64,000 nucleotides of DNA from JAWCQZ01 sp038869515 [NCBI: Halobacteria archaeon] (GTDB taxonomy: Archaea > Halobacteriota > Syntropharchaeia > JACQPP01), in the NCBI GenBank assembly GCA_038869515.1, contig JAWCQZ010000001.1, forward strand, positions 450,119-514,118. Reading direction: 5' to 3'. The notes under the pieces are model-generated. The model was not told the origin of the DNA. It ran no database searches and worked only from the letters and a program-made list of their open reading frames with translations. Shown here one piece after another: positions 27,878 through 35,784 of this stretch (the stretch's first letter is position 1; each line of letters opens with the position of its first letter). Made by a program: the position numbers and the translations under genes.

Positions 27878-29783
27878 ACAGCCTGAACATCACCCACGCG
27901 CCGATGACCATGCCGACCGAGTATTTCAGCCCTGCCATCGCCTTCCCCTGGCCCATCTGCCCCGCCATGAGGCCCGACCCGAACCCCTGAAGGATCGCCG
28001 CGTGGAAGAAGATGCGCTTGTAGAGGGGCACGTCCACTCCCGCGAGGACGCTGACCCCCGATTTGCTCACGTTGGCGCTCGCCCGCTCGATTTCGGGGAG
28101 GAAGGTGGCGGCCATGATGAAGACGACGATGGTGAACACGCCGAAAGACATGAAGATGATGACCACGTAGATGAGCATGTTGAGGGCCCGCTCCTTCTCC
28201 AGGACGTGGACCGTCCGGGCGTCCTTGGCGGTGATGTCGAGGACCTCGCGCACGTCGCCGCTCGATTTCAGGGCCTGGGTCAGCAGTTTCACGGTCCGGG
28301 AGACCGACCCGATGCGCAGCCGGTTGGCGAAGCGGGCGAACGCGTCCTGGACCGACATGCCCCAGATCATGTCCCGGTGGATTTTCTTGATCTCCTCGGT
28401 GAGGGCCCCGTGGGCCTGCTTCGACATGAGTTCGATGGACTCCGACATGGTCATGCCGATCTCGTTGGTGAGGGCCATGCGGTGGAGGAAGTCGGGAATC
28501 TCGTTGCGGATTTTCTTCTCCCGCTTGGCCTTGATTTCGTAGAAGACCGAGACCGGGGTGACCAGGACGATGCCCATGATGATCATCATGTCGTCGATGA
28601 ACTGGTTCTGGAGGGCGTTCGGGTTCAGGGCGAACAGGATGAAGAACACCCCCAGGGCCGCGGGCCCGCTGAGGATGAGGGCCCGGAAGGGCTCCTCGAG
28701 GCAGTAGTTCCAGAGGTCGAGCCTCTTCTTCAGCGCCAGTTTCTTCCGCGTCTCCAGGATGGCCTCGTACTTCTCCCGCTCCGGGGTGCCCTCCTCGGGG
28801 AGCTCGACGTTCACGTCGAGGGACTTCTCCAGTTTCAGCAACGGCGCTTTGCCCGCGTCCTGGGGCGTGATGATGTAGATGGTGAAGAGGAACATGCCGG
28901 AGCCCGCCGGGATGAGCATGTAGGTGATGGCGTAGAGCGCGATGGGGCTCCCCCCCTGGACGAGGCCGATGACCGTCTGAATGATGACGATGAAGAGGGG
29001 CCCCGCCACGAAGGCGGTGACGTAGGACTCCGCCATGAGGCCCAGCGTCTCCAGGAACCCCTTCTGGTCCTGGATGGCCGCGTCGAGGTACTGGTTCGCC
29101 TTCTCCTGGAAGAACGACACCATGTTCCCGCCCGAGTCGATGACCGTGAGGAGGGAGTGCAGCATCTCCTGGAACTTCGGGCTGGGCGAGTTCTCGATGG
29201 CGTGCTGGATGGCGGTGCGGAGGTCGTTGCCGAAAATCTCCATGTCGTTGACGATGCCCTGGAACTCGACCGAGACCTCGCCGTAGATCTCCTTGGCGCG
29301 GGCCAGAGAGCGGAAGACCTCGATGATGTTCATCCCCCCCTTGCTCATGGCGTACATGTAGGTGACCGCGTAGGGCAGCACCTTGTTGATCCTGCCTTTG
29401 CGGCTGCCGGCGCGGCTCCGGGGACCGCCCCGGACGAGGGCCCGGGTGAGCATCATGAGGCCGAAGAAGCAGAGGAGGAAGAAGACGGCGAAGAGCATGG
29501 GGTCCTTGTACTGGAGGAAGCCCTGGACCGATTCCCGGGAGAGCTTCGTGATGGGTCCGCTTCCGATTTTCAGGACGAAAACGAGCAGATACCCCACGAG
29601 GCCACCGACCGCGGCGCCCGCCACGCCCCCCAGGAGCGAGAAGAAGTAGACGTTCGACAGGAAGGCCTCCGGGGTCGTGGCCATCCGCGCCCTCCGGAGC
29701 TCCTGGGAGATGGCCGGGAACTGGTCCTTGCGCTTCTCGACCCACTTGCGGGCGAGGCGGACGGCGAGAGGGTTCGCTTTCAT
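27870..29783 (-). CDS. Type II/IV secretion F-domain membrane protein (FlaJ/TadC family)
   Basis: A 637-residue polytopic protein with two T2SSF modules, the layout of archaellum/pilus platform proteins such as FlaJ. The first module is about residues 135-260 (YAVTYMYAMSKGGMNIIEVFRSL...) and the second about 430-545 (HRMALTNEIGMTMSESIELM...). Membrane segments lie at about 47-80, 103-122, 255-310, 370-410, 555-580 and at the C-terminus. No matching secretion ATPase or pilin gene is in this window. A CTATAA box (29817-29822) is about 34 bases upstream. It may assemble a type IV pilus-like or adhesion filament. Confidence 0.85.
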   Translation of the reverse strand: MKANPLAVRLARKWVEKRKDQFPAISQELRRARMATTPEAFLSNVYFFSLLGGVAGAAVGGLVGYLLVFVLKIGSGPITKLSRESVQGFLQYKDPMLFAVFFLLCFFGLMMLTRALVRGGPRSRAGSRKGRINKVLPYAVTYMYAMSKGGMNIIEVFRSLARAKEIYGEVSVEFQGIVNDMEIFGNDLRTAIQHAIENSPSPKFQEMLHSLLTVIDSGGNMVSFFQEKANQYLDAAIQDQKGFLETLGLMAESYVTAFVAGPLFIVIIQTVIGLVQGGSPIALYAITYMLIPAGSGMFLFTIYIITPQDAGKAPLLKLEKSLDVNVELPEEGTPEREKYEAILETRKKLALKKRLDLWNYCLEEPFRALILSGPAALGVFFILFALNPNALQNQFIDDMMIIMGIVLVTPVSVFYEIKAKREKKIRNEIPDFLHRMALTNEIGMTMSESIELMSKQAHGALTEEIKKIHRDMIWGMSVQDAFARFANRLRIGSVSRTVKLLTQALKSSGDVREVLDITAKDARTVHVLEKERALNMLIYVVIIFMSFGVFTIVVFIMAATFLPEIERASANVSKSGVSVLAGVDVPLYKRIFFHAAILQGFGSGLMAGQMGQGKAMAGLKYSVGMVIGAWVMFRLFI

Positions 29784-29840
29784 GGTCGCACTCCTATCTT
29801 GCGCGAGATTCGGGCCTTATAGTTTCGCGGGGCGGCGGGG

Positions 29841-30059
29841 CTACGGGTGGCCGTCGGGGCCCCGGGGGGAGCGTTCCAGGAGGCCGAGCCACTCGGTGAA
29901 GAGTTCGCAGGAGCGGGGGAAGCACTCCAGGGTGCAGCCGATGCAGGGTGCCAGGGCGTTTCCGGCCATGAGGAGGGCGCGCCCCGGGGCCCGGGGCCCG
30001 GCTTCGTTGCCGGCGCGCCCGTTGGAGCCCCGGCCGTCGTCCCGCGCCGCCGTCGTCAC
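29841..30059 (-). CDS. Small cysteine-motif protein downstream of Lsm
   Basis: A 72-residue frame whose GTG start overlaps the Lsm stop (GTGA). Its centre carries CIGCTLECFPRSC, a C-x2-C-x3-C-x4-C cluster that could bind a metal or iron-sulfur centre; the flanks are Gly/Arg-rich and little conserved in appearance. The tight coupling to lsm argues that it is translated. I recognise no family. Confidence 0.45.
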   Translation of the reverse strand: MTTAARDDGRGSNGRAGNEAGPRAPGRALLMAGNALAPCIGCTLECFPRSCELFTEWLGLLERSPRGPDGHP

Positions 30060-30304
30060 GCCTTCCTCCGGGAGGTCCACGAGGGGTCGGCGGGATGGAT
30101 GAGGACGATGTTGTTGCCGCGGAGGATGATGGAGCCGAGGGTGCGGACCTTGCCCGCGTCCGCCACCTCCGAAGCGTCGGTCAGGAAGACGTTGAGATAG
30201 TCGTCCACGCCGTTCAAGGTGCCTTCGAGGAGGGTCTTCTCGCCCTTCATTTCGATGCGGATACGGGAACCGACCATGTCGAGGACCCGCTGGTTGGGGA
30301 ACAT
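30056..30304 (-). CDS. Sm-like (Lsm) RNA-binding protein
   Basis: An 82-residue Sm-fold protein, which forms rings that bind U-rich RNA. Sm1 is seen as NQRVLDMVGSRIRIEMKGEKTLLEGTLNGVDDYLNVFL with the conserved G, D and N, and Sm2 as LGSIILRGNNIVLIHP. The ATG at 30304 is preferred: a TTTTTAAGG box near 30335-30345 would place transcription just upstream, while an ATG at 30349 lies above that box. Confidence 0.9.
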   Translation of the reverse strand: MFPNQRVLDMVGSRIRIEMKGEKTLLEGTLNGVDDYLNVFLTDASEVADAGKVRTLGSIILRGNNIVLIHPADPSWTSRRKA

Positions 30305-30454
30305 GGCGGGGATGAGAACTTCTCCCGGCGCTCCCTCCTTAAAAACCATCCGAAAACGGCGAAAATTTTCAGCATCGGAGAGACCCGGGAAGATTTGAAA
30401 TCGGGTGCAAATCGGTCTCCGGGCGGTGGACAATCCCGGAGAGTCGGATTTTGT

Positions 30455-31030
30455 TTATGAGGGTGCCTCAATATTTCTTCTATTTCCTGAAAAGAGACCC
30501 TCCAGTGACGCCCGGACTTCGAAGAGTCCTGCAAGGGTGTTGACGTTCATGGCGAGGCCCGGGCTGCGGACGGTCCACCGCTCCTCCTCCCCCGGAGCCC
30601 AGAGGTTGAGACCGGCCGGGGCGAGACCGCCCTGGGCCGGCATCTCCTGCCGTCCGGCCGGGACCCAGAGAGAGAGCGGCCGGTGGGTCTCACCGTAGCG
30701 GCGAATGGTGGCTGCAACCGTCTCCGGAGGGAGCCGGGGGAGGTCCGCCGCCACCACCAGGAGGGGGAGGCCGAGTCTGCGGGCCGCCAGGGCGGCGTCC
30801 TCAACGAATCCCCGCCCCGGAGTCTCGATGACGGCGAGTCCGCGGGCGCGGGCCCACCGGGCGGTCGCGGGGGTCCGGGGCGAAGTCGCGACCGAGACCG
30901 GCCCGGCGTTGCCGCGCTCCAGGGCGTCCACCACCCATCCGACGAGGGGCTTCCCGAGGAGGGTCGCCATCGGCTTCTCGCCCCCCCCGAAGCGGGTCGA
31001 GCGCCCCCCCGCCATGACGACCGCCTTCAC
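30455..31030 (-). CDS. cobY: GTP:adenosylcobinamide-phosphate guanylyltransferase (CobY type)
   Basis: Activates adenosylcobinamide phosphate with GTP during cobalamin assembly in archaea. The 191-residue nucleotidyltransferase starts AVVMAGGRSTRFGGGEKPM, the NTP-binding signature, then has VVAADLPRLP with the metal-binding Asp and a late MNVNTLAGL. MobA would be similar, but overlap with cobS by ATGA supports the CobY role. Confidence 0.87.
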   Translation of the reverse strand: MKAVVMAGGRSTRFGGGEKPMATLLGKPLVGWVVDALERGNAGPVSVATSPRTPATARWARARGLAVIETPGRGFVEDAALAARRLGLPLLVVAADLPRLPPETVAATIRRYGETHRPLSLWVPAGRQEMPAQGGLAPAGLNLWAPGEEERWTVRSPGLAMNVNTLAGLFEVRASLEGLFSGNRRNIEAPS

Positions 31031-31794
31031 AGGAAGACCACCGCCGCCGCGAGGAGGATGGCTCGGGAGATTTCGTGGATCGCCCCGAGGACGTCGCCGT
31101 TGACCCCGCCGAGGGTCCGGTGGGCGGCGGCCACCCCCAGCCTCGGGACCAGGTGGCCGGCCCCGAGGAGCGCCGCGGCCGGCAGCAGCCCGCCGGAGGG
31201 CGTGAAGCCGAAGGTCCAGCCCCAGAGGCCGAAGGTGAGGAGGGCGGTGAGCGTGAAGGAGAGGAGGAGCCGGGCAACCGTGGCCTCCTCGAGGAACGCC
31301 CTGCCCGACCCCTCGCCGAAGGGCCGCCCGAACGCCGCGGCGACCACCATAGCGTGCTTGGCCCCCGCCTCGGCGGAGGCGAAAAGTGCGAGGAGGATTC
31401 CGAAGTTCAGAAACCCCGCGGCCCGGTGCGCAGCGGCTGCCAGCACCAGCAGGGTGAGGATGCCGGCCAGAAGGCCCGCCGCCCCGACGGCAGGGTCCCG
31501 CAGGACCTTCCGGCGCTCCTCGGGACTCCCCTTCTTGGCGATGGCGTCGGCGAAGTCCACGAGACCGTCGAAGTGGTGGATGCCGGTCAGCAGGTAGAGG
31601 AGGGCGAGGAGGAGAGCCGCTGTGAGGAGGGTGCCGATGCTGGCGAGAGCAAGGCCGTAGGCGGCGAGGGCGAGGGGGAGGGCAATCAGGAGGCCGGCGA
31701 CGGGAAAGAACTGCATCGATTTGCCCACGCCTTCCATCGGGCGGGGACCCACTGGCAGCCGCGTCAGGAAGGCGAGGACGTCCAGGAGGCCCAT
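31027..31794 (-). CDS. cobS: Adenosylcobinamide-GDP ribazoletransferase (cobalamin synthase)
   Basis: The membrane enzyme that joins adenosylcobinamide-GDP to alpha-ribazole. The 255-residue protein begins LLDVLAFLTRLPVG and has the active-site stretch GIHHFDGLVDFADA at about 91-104 and GGVNGDVLGAIHE near the end, with six or seven hydrophobic segments. It precedes cobY on the same strand with a four-base overlap. A TTTCAAAT box lies about 25 bases before its ATG. Other cob genes are not in the window. Confidence 0.93.
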   Translation of the reverse strand: MGLLDVLAFLTRLPVGPRPMEGVGKSMQFFPVAGLLIALPLALAAYGLALASIGTLLTAALLLALLYLLTGIHHFDGLVDFADAIAKKGSPEERRKVLRDPAVGAAGLLAGILTLLVLAAAAHRAAGFLNFGILLALFASAEAGAKHAMVVAAAFGRPFGEGSGRAFLEEATVARLLLSFTLTALLTFGLWGWTFGFTPSGGLLPAAALLGAGHLVPRLGVAAAHRTLGGVNGDVLGAIHEISRAILLAAAVVFL

Positions 31795-32121
31795 GGGGGG
31801 AGTGCTGCGGGGGATTTGAAAGGATTGGCCACGGGACCCCGTTTCAGGCTCCTGCGCGCAGCTCCCGGATGCGGAAGGTGGCCCTCTGCATCGCCGCCAG
31901 CATCGCCCGGGATGACGGCTCCGTGGACTGGCTGCCCCCGGCGGGGAGGACTGCGGATGCCGGGAGTTCTACGGTTCCAGATCGCCCACAACTTCCTTGC
32001 GATGCTCCCCGTTTGACTTCGGAACGCGAGAATCGGTCGGCGGTTTCAAGCGCTTGCGCGAGTGGCGACCGGAAGGGCCCCGCGCAAGCGTTCGGATGAA
32101 GCTAAAAACGCCAAAGTAGTG
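31795..32121. other. Intergenic region with two dispersed repeats and a hairpin
   Basis: No convincing gene. A 76-residue plus-strand frame from 31869 (MRKVALCIAASIARDDGSV) is open but loses protein-like character after about 26 residues. Bases 32007-32049 repeat the element at the end of ygfZ. GCTTGCGCG and CGCGCAAGC (about 32052-32060 and 32081-32089) form a 9-bp stem. It ends in the 38-base repeat shared with 46232-46269. Confidence 0.5.
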
Positions 32122-32124
32122 TTA
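32087..32124. repeat. 38-base repeat, copy 1
   Basis: Matches 46232-46269 at 36 of 38 positions. The core CTAAAAACGCCAAAGTAGTGTTA is identical. It includes the stop codon of the geranylgeranyl reductase gene on the minus strand. The 11-base core CAAAGTAGTGT occurs again at 33473-33483, just past the end of the PEGA gene. Confidence 0.7.
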
Positions 32125-33447
32125 GAGCAGCGTCTTCACCATCCCCAAAAACTCCTCGTTCCCGTAACTCTTCCCCCCGAACTGCTTCGCGAACCGGTTG
32201 ATCGCCTTGTCGTCGAGCGCGGTGAGGAACTCCTTGATGCGATAGTAGCGGGTGTTGATATCCTCGATTTCGGCGCGCCACCCCCTCTCGTAGAGCTCCA
32301 AAAACGCTTCCGAGAAGTCCTTCGCTCCCAGGGCCTCCGCCGCCACCCGTCCCGCGACGGCGCCCCCGGTCATCGCCGCCGTGATGCCCCCGCCCGTCAG
32401 CGGGTCGCAGTGGCGCGCGGCGTCGCCGACCAGCATGACGCCGGGCGCGATGCACCTCCTGGGCGGCGCGGCGACCGGGACCCCGCCGACGATGCGGCGG
32501 TCAATCCTGCCTCGGGGGAAGTGCTGCGCGACGAATTTGTTGAGGTAGTGGGTCGAGGAGAGGCCGCTCTTCAGGTTCCGCGACACCTGCGTCCCGAGCC
32601 CCACGTTGGCGCTCGTCGGCCCCTTGGGGAAGACCCACGCGTAGCCGCCGGGGGCCACCTCGTTGCCGAGGTAGATGTCAATCCGCTCCGGGTCCACCTC
32701 GATGCCGGTCATGCAGTATTCGAAGGCCGACTCGGCGTCCTTCGCCTTCAGCGCGGTCCGCAGCCCGGCCCACCTCCCCACCCTGCTGTCCACGCCGTCG
32801 GCGCCGACGACCAGCGGGGTCTCCACCTCCAGTGTGTGGTCCGGCGCCTCCGCGAGGACCCTCCAGCGGCCGTTCTTCCGCTCCATCCCGACCACCGTGG
32901 CGCGGGTGAGGACCTGCGCCCCCGCCTCCACCGCCCGCCGGGCGAGGTGCTTGTCGAAGAGGCGCCGGTCGAGGACGTAGCCCTCTCCCTGGATGTCGGC
33001 CCGCGTCCCGTCGGGGGCGTAGACGCGGGCCCCTTTGATGGTGGCCGAGACCCACCTCGGGTCGGCGGACATGTGCTTCTCTAATTCGGCCCGCGACACC
33101 CCCTCCGCGCACCGGACCGGCCAGCCGATTTCGGGGAGGCGCTCGAGGACCAGGACGCTCGCTCCCCGGGATGCGGCGGCCTGCGCGGCCATGGAGCCCC
33201 CCGGGCCCGCGCCCACCACGACCACGTCGGCCTCCATTCCGACCCGCGGGCCCCCTTTCGGCACCGGCTCTGGGCCCCGGGGCCCCCGGGAGATGGCCTC
33301 CACCGGGCATGCGGGGATGCAGAGGTCGCACTCCGTGCAGTTCTCCATGACCCCGATGGCGCCGGTCCTCAGCGCGATTGCGTCGGGGGGGCAGACCGAG
33401 ACGCAGCAGCCGCAGAGGTCGCACACCCGGGGGTCGATGGTGACCAT
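32122..33447 (-). CDS. Ferredoxin-geranylgeranyl reductase fusion
   Basis: Reduces the double bonds of geranylgeranyl chains in archaeal membrane lipids. Residues 1-50 form a two-cluster ferredoxin: Cys 9, 12, 15, 19 and Cys 37, 40, 43, 47. Then a flavoprotein of the digeranylgeranylglycerophospholipid reductase family begins with the FAD site VVVVGAGPGGSMAA at about 75-88, continues with PVRCAEGVS, and ends with the second FAD motif GDAARHCDPLTGGGI. The fusion puts an electron donor on the same chain. Total 441 residues. The family is clear; the physiological donor of electrons is inferred. Confidence 0.9.
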   Translation of the reverse strand: MVTIDPRVCDLCGCCVSVCPPDAIALRTGAIGVMENCTECDLCIPACPVEAISRGPRGPEPVPKGGPRVGMEADVVVVGAGPGGSMAAQAAASRGASVLVLERLPEIGWPVRCAEGVSRAELEKHMSADPRWVSATIKGARVYAPDGTRADIQGEGYVLDRRLFDKHLARRAVEAGAQVLTRATVVGMERKNGRWRVLAEAPDHTLEVETPLVVGADGVDSRVGRWAGLRTALKAKDAESAFEYCMTGIEVDPERIDIYLGNEVAPGGYAWVFPKGPTSANVGLGTQVSRNLKSGLSSTHYLNKFVAQHFPRGRIDRRIVGGVPVAAPPRRCIAPGVMLVGDAARHCDPLTGGGITAAMTGGAVAGRVAAEALGAKDFSEAFLELYERGWRAEIEDINTRYYRIKEFLTALDDKAINRFAKQFGGKSYGNEEFLGMVKTLL

Positions 33448-33486
33448 CTGAAGGGGATGGGGCCTGCCGCTTCAAAGTAGTGTCTG

Positions 33487-34713
33487 TCAGCGTTTCCGCA
33501 GGACCAGCGCCAGCAGCCCGAGGGCGGCGAGGGCGGGTAGAACCTCGAATCCCGGGCTGGGGCGGGGAATGTTGCTGGGGATGTTGCTGATTTCAATCGT
33601 CATCTTCGAGGGCGTAGGGCTTGCGGGTGCAGCGGGCTGTTGCGCTGCCGGAGCAGCAACCGCCGGGGCGGCTGTGGCTGGGGACGGCGTCCTGCAGGCG
33701 CCCCGCTCGCAGCCGAGAGAGCATGTTTCGGTCACCGTCCACTCTGTCCCGTCCGCGCTGCAGGCGCGGATGTTGCTCCCGGAGCACTCACGCGCTCCCG
33801 GGGTGCATATCTGGACCTTCTTCAAATCCGCCCGGACGTTGACCGCGCCTCCCGGGGTCAGGGTGACGACGTCCGTGAAGTCTTGGTATCCCGTCCTCGC
33901 GACCCGGATGGAGTGCGTGCCCTCCTCCAGATCCTTCAGAACCAGCGGGGTAGTCCCCCGGGACACTCCGCCGAGGTAGACCGAGGCCCCGGACGGTTCC
34001 GAGGAAACGGTGAGGGTTCCCACTCCGACAAGAGTCGCGGACACGAGCGCCTGCCCTGCCGTGGCGCCGCAGGAGACTGTGAGCGCCTTGGTGTAGTCTT
34101 TGTAATTCTGCTTGATGAGGCGCACGGTGTGGGCCCCCGGAGTGACCTCGAGGGAGACGATGGCTCCCGGCTTCGTCGTTTGGCCTGTGGACGTCCCGTC
34201 GAGGACGATGAGGGCGCTGTCCGGGGTGGAGGCGACGCCGACGTAGGAGTGGGCCGAGGTTTGGATGGGAAGTCCCCACCGTTCGGTGCTATACGAGGGG
34301 TCATCGAAAAGAGAGGCGTCCTTGCATGTGTCTGTCCACCCCGTGATTTTCAGATCGGCGTAATCGTGGCACTCCACGATGAGGTTCTGCGTCTGGTCGC
34401 CCGTGGATGGGACGGGCACCGTGGCCGTGAAGCTCCTCTTCCCCCCGGAGGGGGGGACGCACGACGCCGTCCCCTTCACCCAGCCGCTCTTCCCGTAGTC
34501 CCACCACCAGCAAAGGGCTCCGCCCGCGCCGTCGTTTCGGGCCGTGACCTGGATGGGGGCACTCTCCCCGCAATTCTCGTTCGAGACAGTGACCCGGTCC
34601 ACCGATACCGTGCCCCGGTACCCCTGGGCGGAGGCGGCCAGCAACAGAACGAGCGGAACCGAGACCAGTATGCGGATGTGCCGCTTGGCCGTTCTCTCTC
34701 TTCCCGTTGCCAT
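33487..34713 (-). CDS. Secreted PEGA-domain surface protein with PGF-CTERM anchor
   Basis: About 408 residues. The N-terminus is a signal peptide (RHIRILVSVPLVLLLAASAQG). Two PEGA domains follow near 145-290 (VASTPDSALIVLDGTSTGQTTK and VSSEPSGASVYLGGVSRGTT). A cysteine-rich stretch (CTPGARECSGSNIRACSADG) comes next, then an Ala/Pro linker. The end PSPGFEVLPALAALGLLALVLRKR is a PGF-CTERM sorting signal for archaeosortase processing and lipid attachment. The ATG at 34713 is used because the TATA box at 34732-34743 lies about 25 bases before it. Likely an S-layer-linked surface protein. Confidence 0.85.
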   Translation of the reverse strand: MATGRERTAKRHIRILVSVPLVLLLAASAQGYRGTVSVDRVTVSNENCGESAPIQVTARNDGAGGALCWWWDYGKSGWVKGTASCVPPSGGKRSFTATVPVPSTGDQTQNLIVECHDYADLKITGWTDTCKDASLFDDPSYSTERWGLPIQTSAHSYVGVASTPDSALIVLDGTSTGQTTKPGAIVSLEVTPGAHTVRLIKQNYKDYTKALTVSCGATAGQALVSATLVGVGTLTVSSEPSGASVYLGGVSRGTTPLVLKDLEEGTHSIRVARTGYQDFTDVVTLTPGGAVNVRADLKKVQICTPGARECSGSNIRACSADGTEWTVTETCSLGCERGACRTPSPATAAPAVAAPAAQQPAAPASPTPSKMTIEISNIPSNIPRPSPGFEVLPALAALGLLALVLRKR

Positions 34714-34731
34714 CTGACAGATACAACTTCT

Positions 34732-34743
34732 TGTATATATCAC
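34732..34743. promoter_or_regulatory. Shared divergent TATA box
   Basis: TGTATATATCAC lies 19-30 bases from the ATG of the PEGA gene (minus) and 30-41 bases from the GTG of the wHTH gene (plus). The TATATA centre is symmetrical, so one box may serve both directions. Confidence 0.6.
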
Positions 34744-34772
34744 TTACGTCTACCGGTCGCCCGAGCCGATTT

Positions 34773-35027
34773 GTGGCCTTATTCAGACTCCTGGGGAAAA
34801 CCGGGGTGACCGGCATCCTCCTGGAACTGCGCCAGGGGGATCGGAACTTCTACCAGTTGAAGAAAATCATCGGCCACCCGACGGCGACCTTGGAACGGCT
34901 CCGGGAACTCGAAAGAACGGGTCTCGTCAGCCGTGGGCCCCGCGGGAAGCGGGGCTCCATGGCCTACTCGCTCACCGAGCGGGGAAGGGAGATTTCGAAC
35001 TTCGTCAACAAGCACAGGGACCTCTGA
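34773..35027 (+). CDS. Winged-helix transcription regulator
   Basis: An 84-residue helix-turn-helix protein of the small archaeal wHTH type (HxlR/ArsR-like). GVTGILLELRQGDRNFYQLKKIIGHPTATLERLRELERTGLVSRG forms the HTH, and SMAYSLTERGREISNFV the wing and last helix. The GTG at 34773 fits the TATA box; an upstream ATG frame from 34707 crosses it. Divergent from the PEGA surface protein, which it may regulate. Confidence 0.75.
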   Translation: MALFRLLGKTGVTGILLELRQGDRNFYQLKKIIGHPTATLERLRELERTGLVSRGPRGKRGSMAYSLTERGREISNFVNKHRDL

Positions 35028-35102
35028 CTCGTCCCGCCAGCGGAGGGGCGGGGGCCCGGTATAAACCCGCCGCTACTTGACGATTCTCAAGTCCCCTCAC
35101 AA

Positions 35103-35118
35103 TTTCCCTTTTGGGAAA
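35103..35118. terminator. Small palindrome after the PIN gene
   Basis: TTTCCC-TTTT-GGGAAA lies 16 bases beyond the PIN gene stop on the minus strand and about 75 bases after the wHTH gene stop on the plus strand. A likely terminator for either. Confidence 0.4.
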
Positions 35119-35133
35119 CACCGGGCGGCCCCT

Positions 35134-35514
35134 TCAGATGAACACGACCGGGACCTCCCGGACCCCCTCGAAGCCCCGGTCCCCCGTGACCAGTTCGCAC
35201 CGGTGCGCCTCGGCGGTGGCGAGAATCAGGGCGTTGGCCATGGAGAGTTTTCGGTGGAGGACCCGCAACTCGGCCCCTCGGAGGGCGACCTCCGCGGAAA
35301 CGGGGACCGGCGTGGAGTTCGCCCGGACCAAGTCCACGGCCCGGAGGGCCGTCTCCGGGTCGGCGGTCAGATATTTCCGGTAGACCTCGTAGAGCGCGAT
35401 GGTCGAAGAGTAGATGCGGGAGGTCTCGTAGTCCCCCACCCTCTTCGCCCGGGGCGAGCCGTTGAAGAGCTCGATCCAGGTCGAGGAGTCAAAGAGCGCG
35501 TTCTGTTTTTTCAC
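35134..35514 (-). CDS. PIN-domain protein, VapC-like toxin candidate
   Basis: A 126-residue PIN-fold protein, normally a metal-dependent RNase. The first acid is Asp 9 (ALFDSSTWIELF) and the second Glu 43 (IALYEVYRKYL). Where most VapCs have Asp in the third motif (ADALIAATA) this protein has Asn 94 (SMANALILATA), and Asp 112 follows in VTGDRGF. GTG start lies inside the end of the AbrB-type gene (26-base overlap), the usual antitoxin-toxin order. Reduced activity is possible because of the Asn. Confidence 0.75.
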   Translation of the reverse strand: MKKQNALFDSSTWIELFNGSPRAKRVGDYETSRIYSSTIALYEVYRKYLTADPETALRAVDLVRANSTPVPVSAEVALRGAELRVLHRKLSMANALILATAEAHRCELVTGDRGFEGVREVPVVFI

Positions 35515-35704
35515 GCAGGCCTCGCGCGGGAACCTTGCGGGGGCCCGAGCCCCGCAGGTCCCCGGCCCGCCGGACCCGGGGAACCAGGCGGATGCCGAAG
35601 CGGTCGGAGAGGACCAGGAACTCCGAGGCCCCGGTCTCGTCGCGCACCTCCTTCGGGAGGAGGAGCCTGCCTTTGTCATCGAGTCTCGCCACCGCTTCGG
35701 CCAT
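35489..35704 (-). CDS. AbrB/SpoVT-type antitoxin candidate
   Basis: A 71-residue protein whose first 45 residues form an AbrB swapped-hairpin DNA-binding domain (ARLDDKGRLLLPKEVRDETG...EFLVLSDRFGIRLV), followed by a basic tail that would bind the PIN protein. The ATG at 35704 has a TTAAGTT box about 25-31 bases before it. Antitoxins of this type usually repress their own operon. Confidence 0.75.
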   Translation of the reverse strand: MAEAVARLDDKGRLLLPKEVRDETGASEFLVLSDRFGIRLVPRVRRAGDLRGSGPRKVPARGLREKTERAL

Positions 35705-35784
35705 ATCCCACTTTTCTATGAAAGGTGGGAACTTAAGGGCTCCGGCCTCGCAACGTTCATAAGGCCCCCTCCCCACCCGACCCG

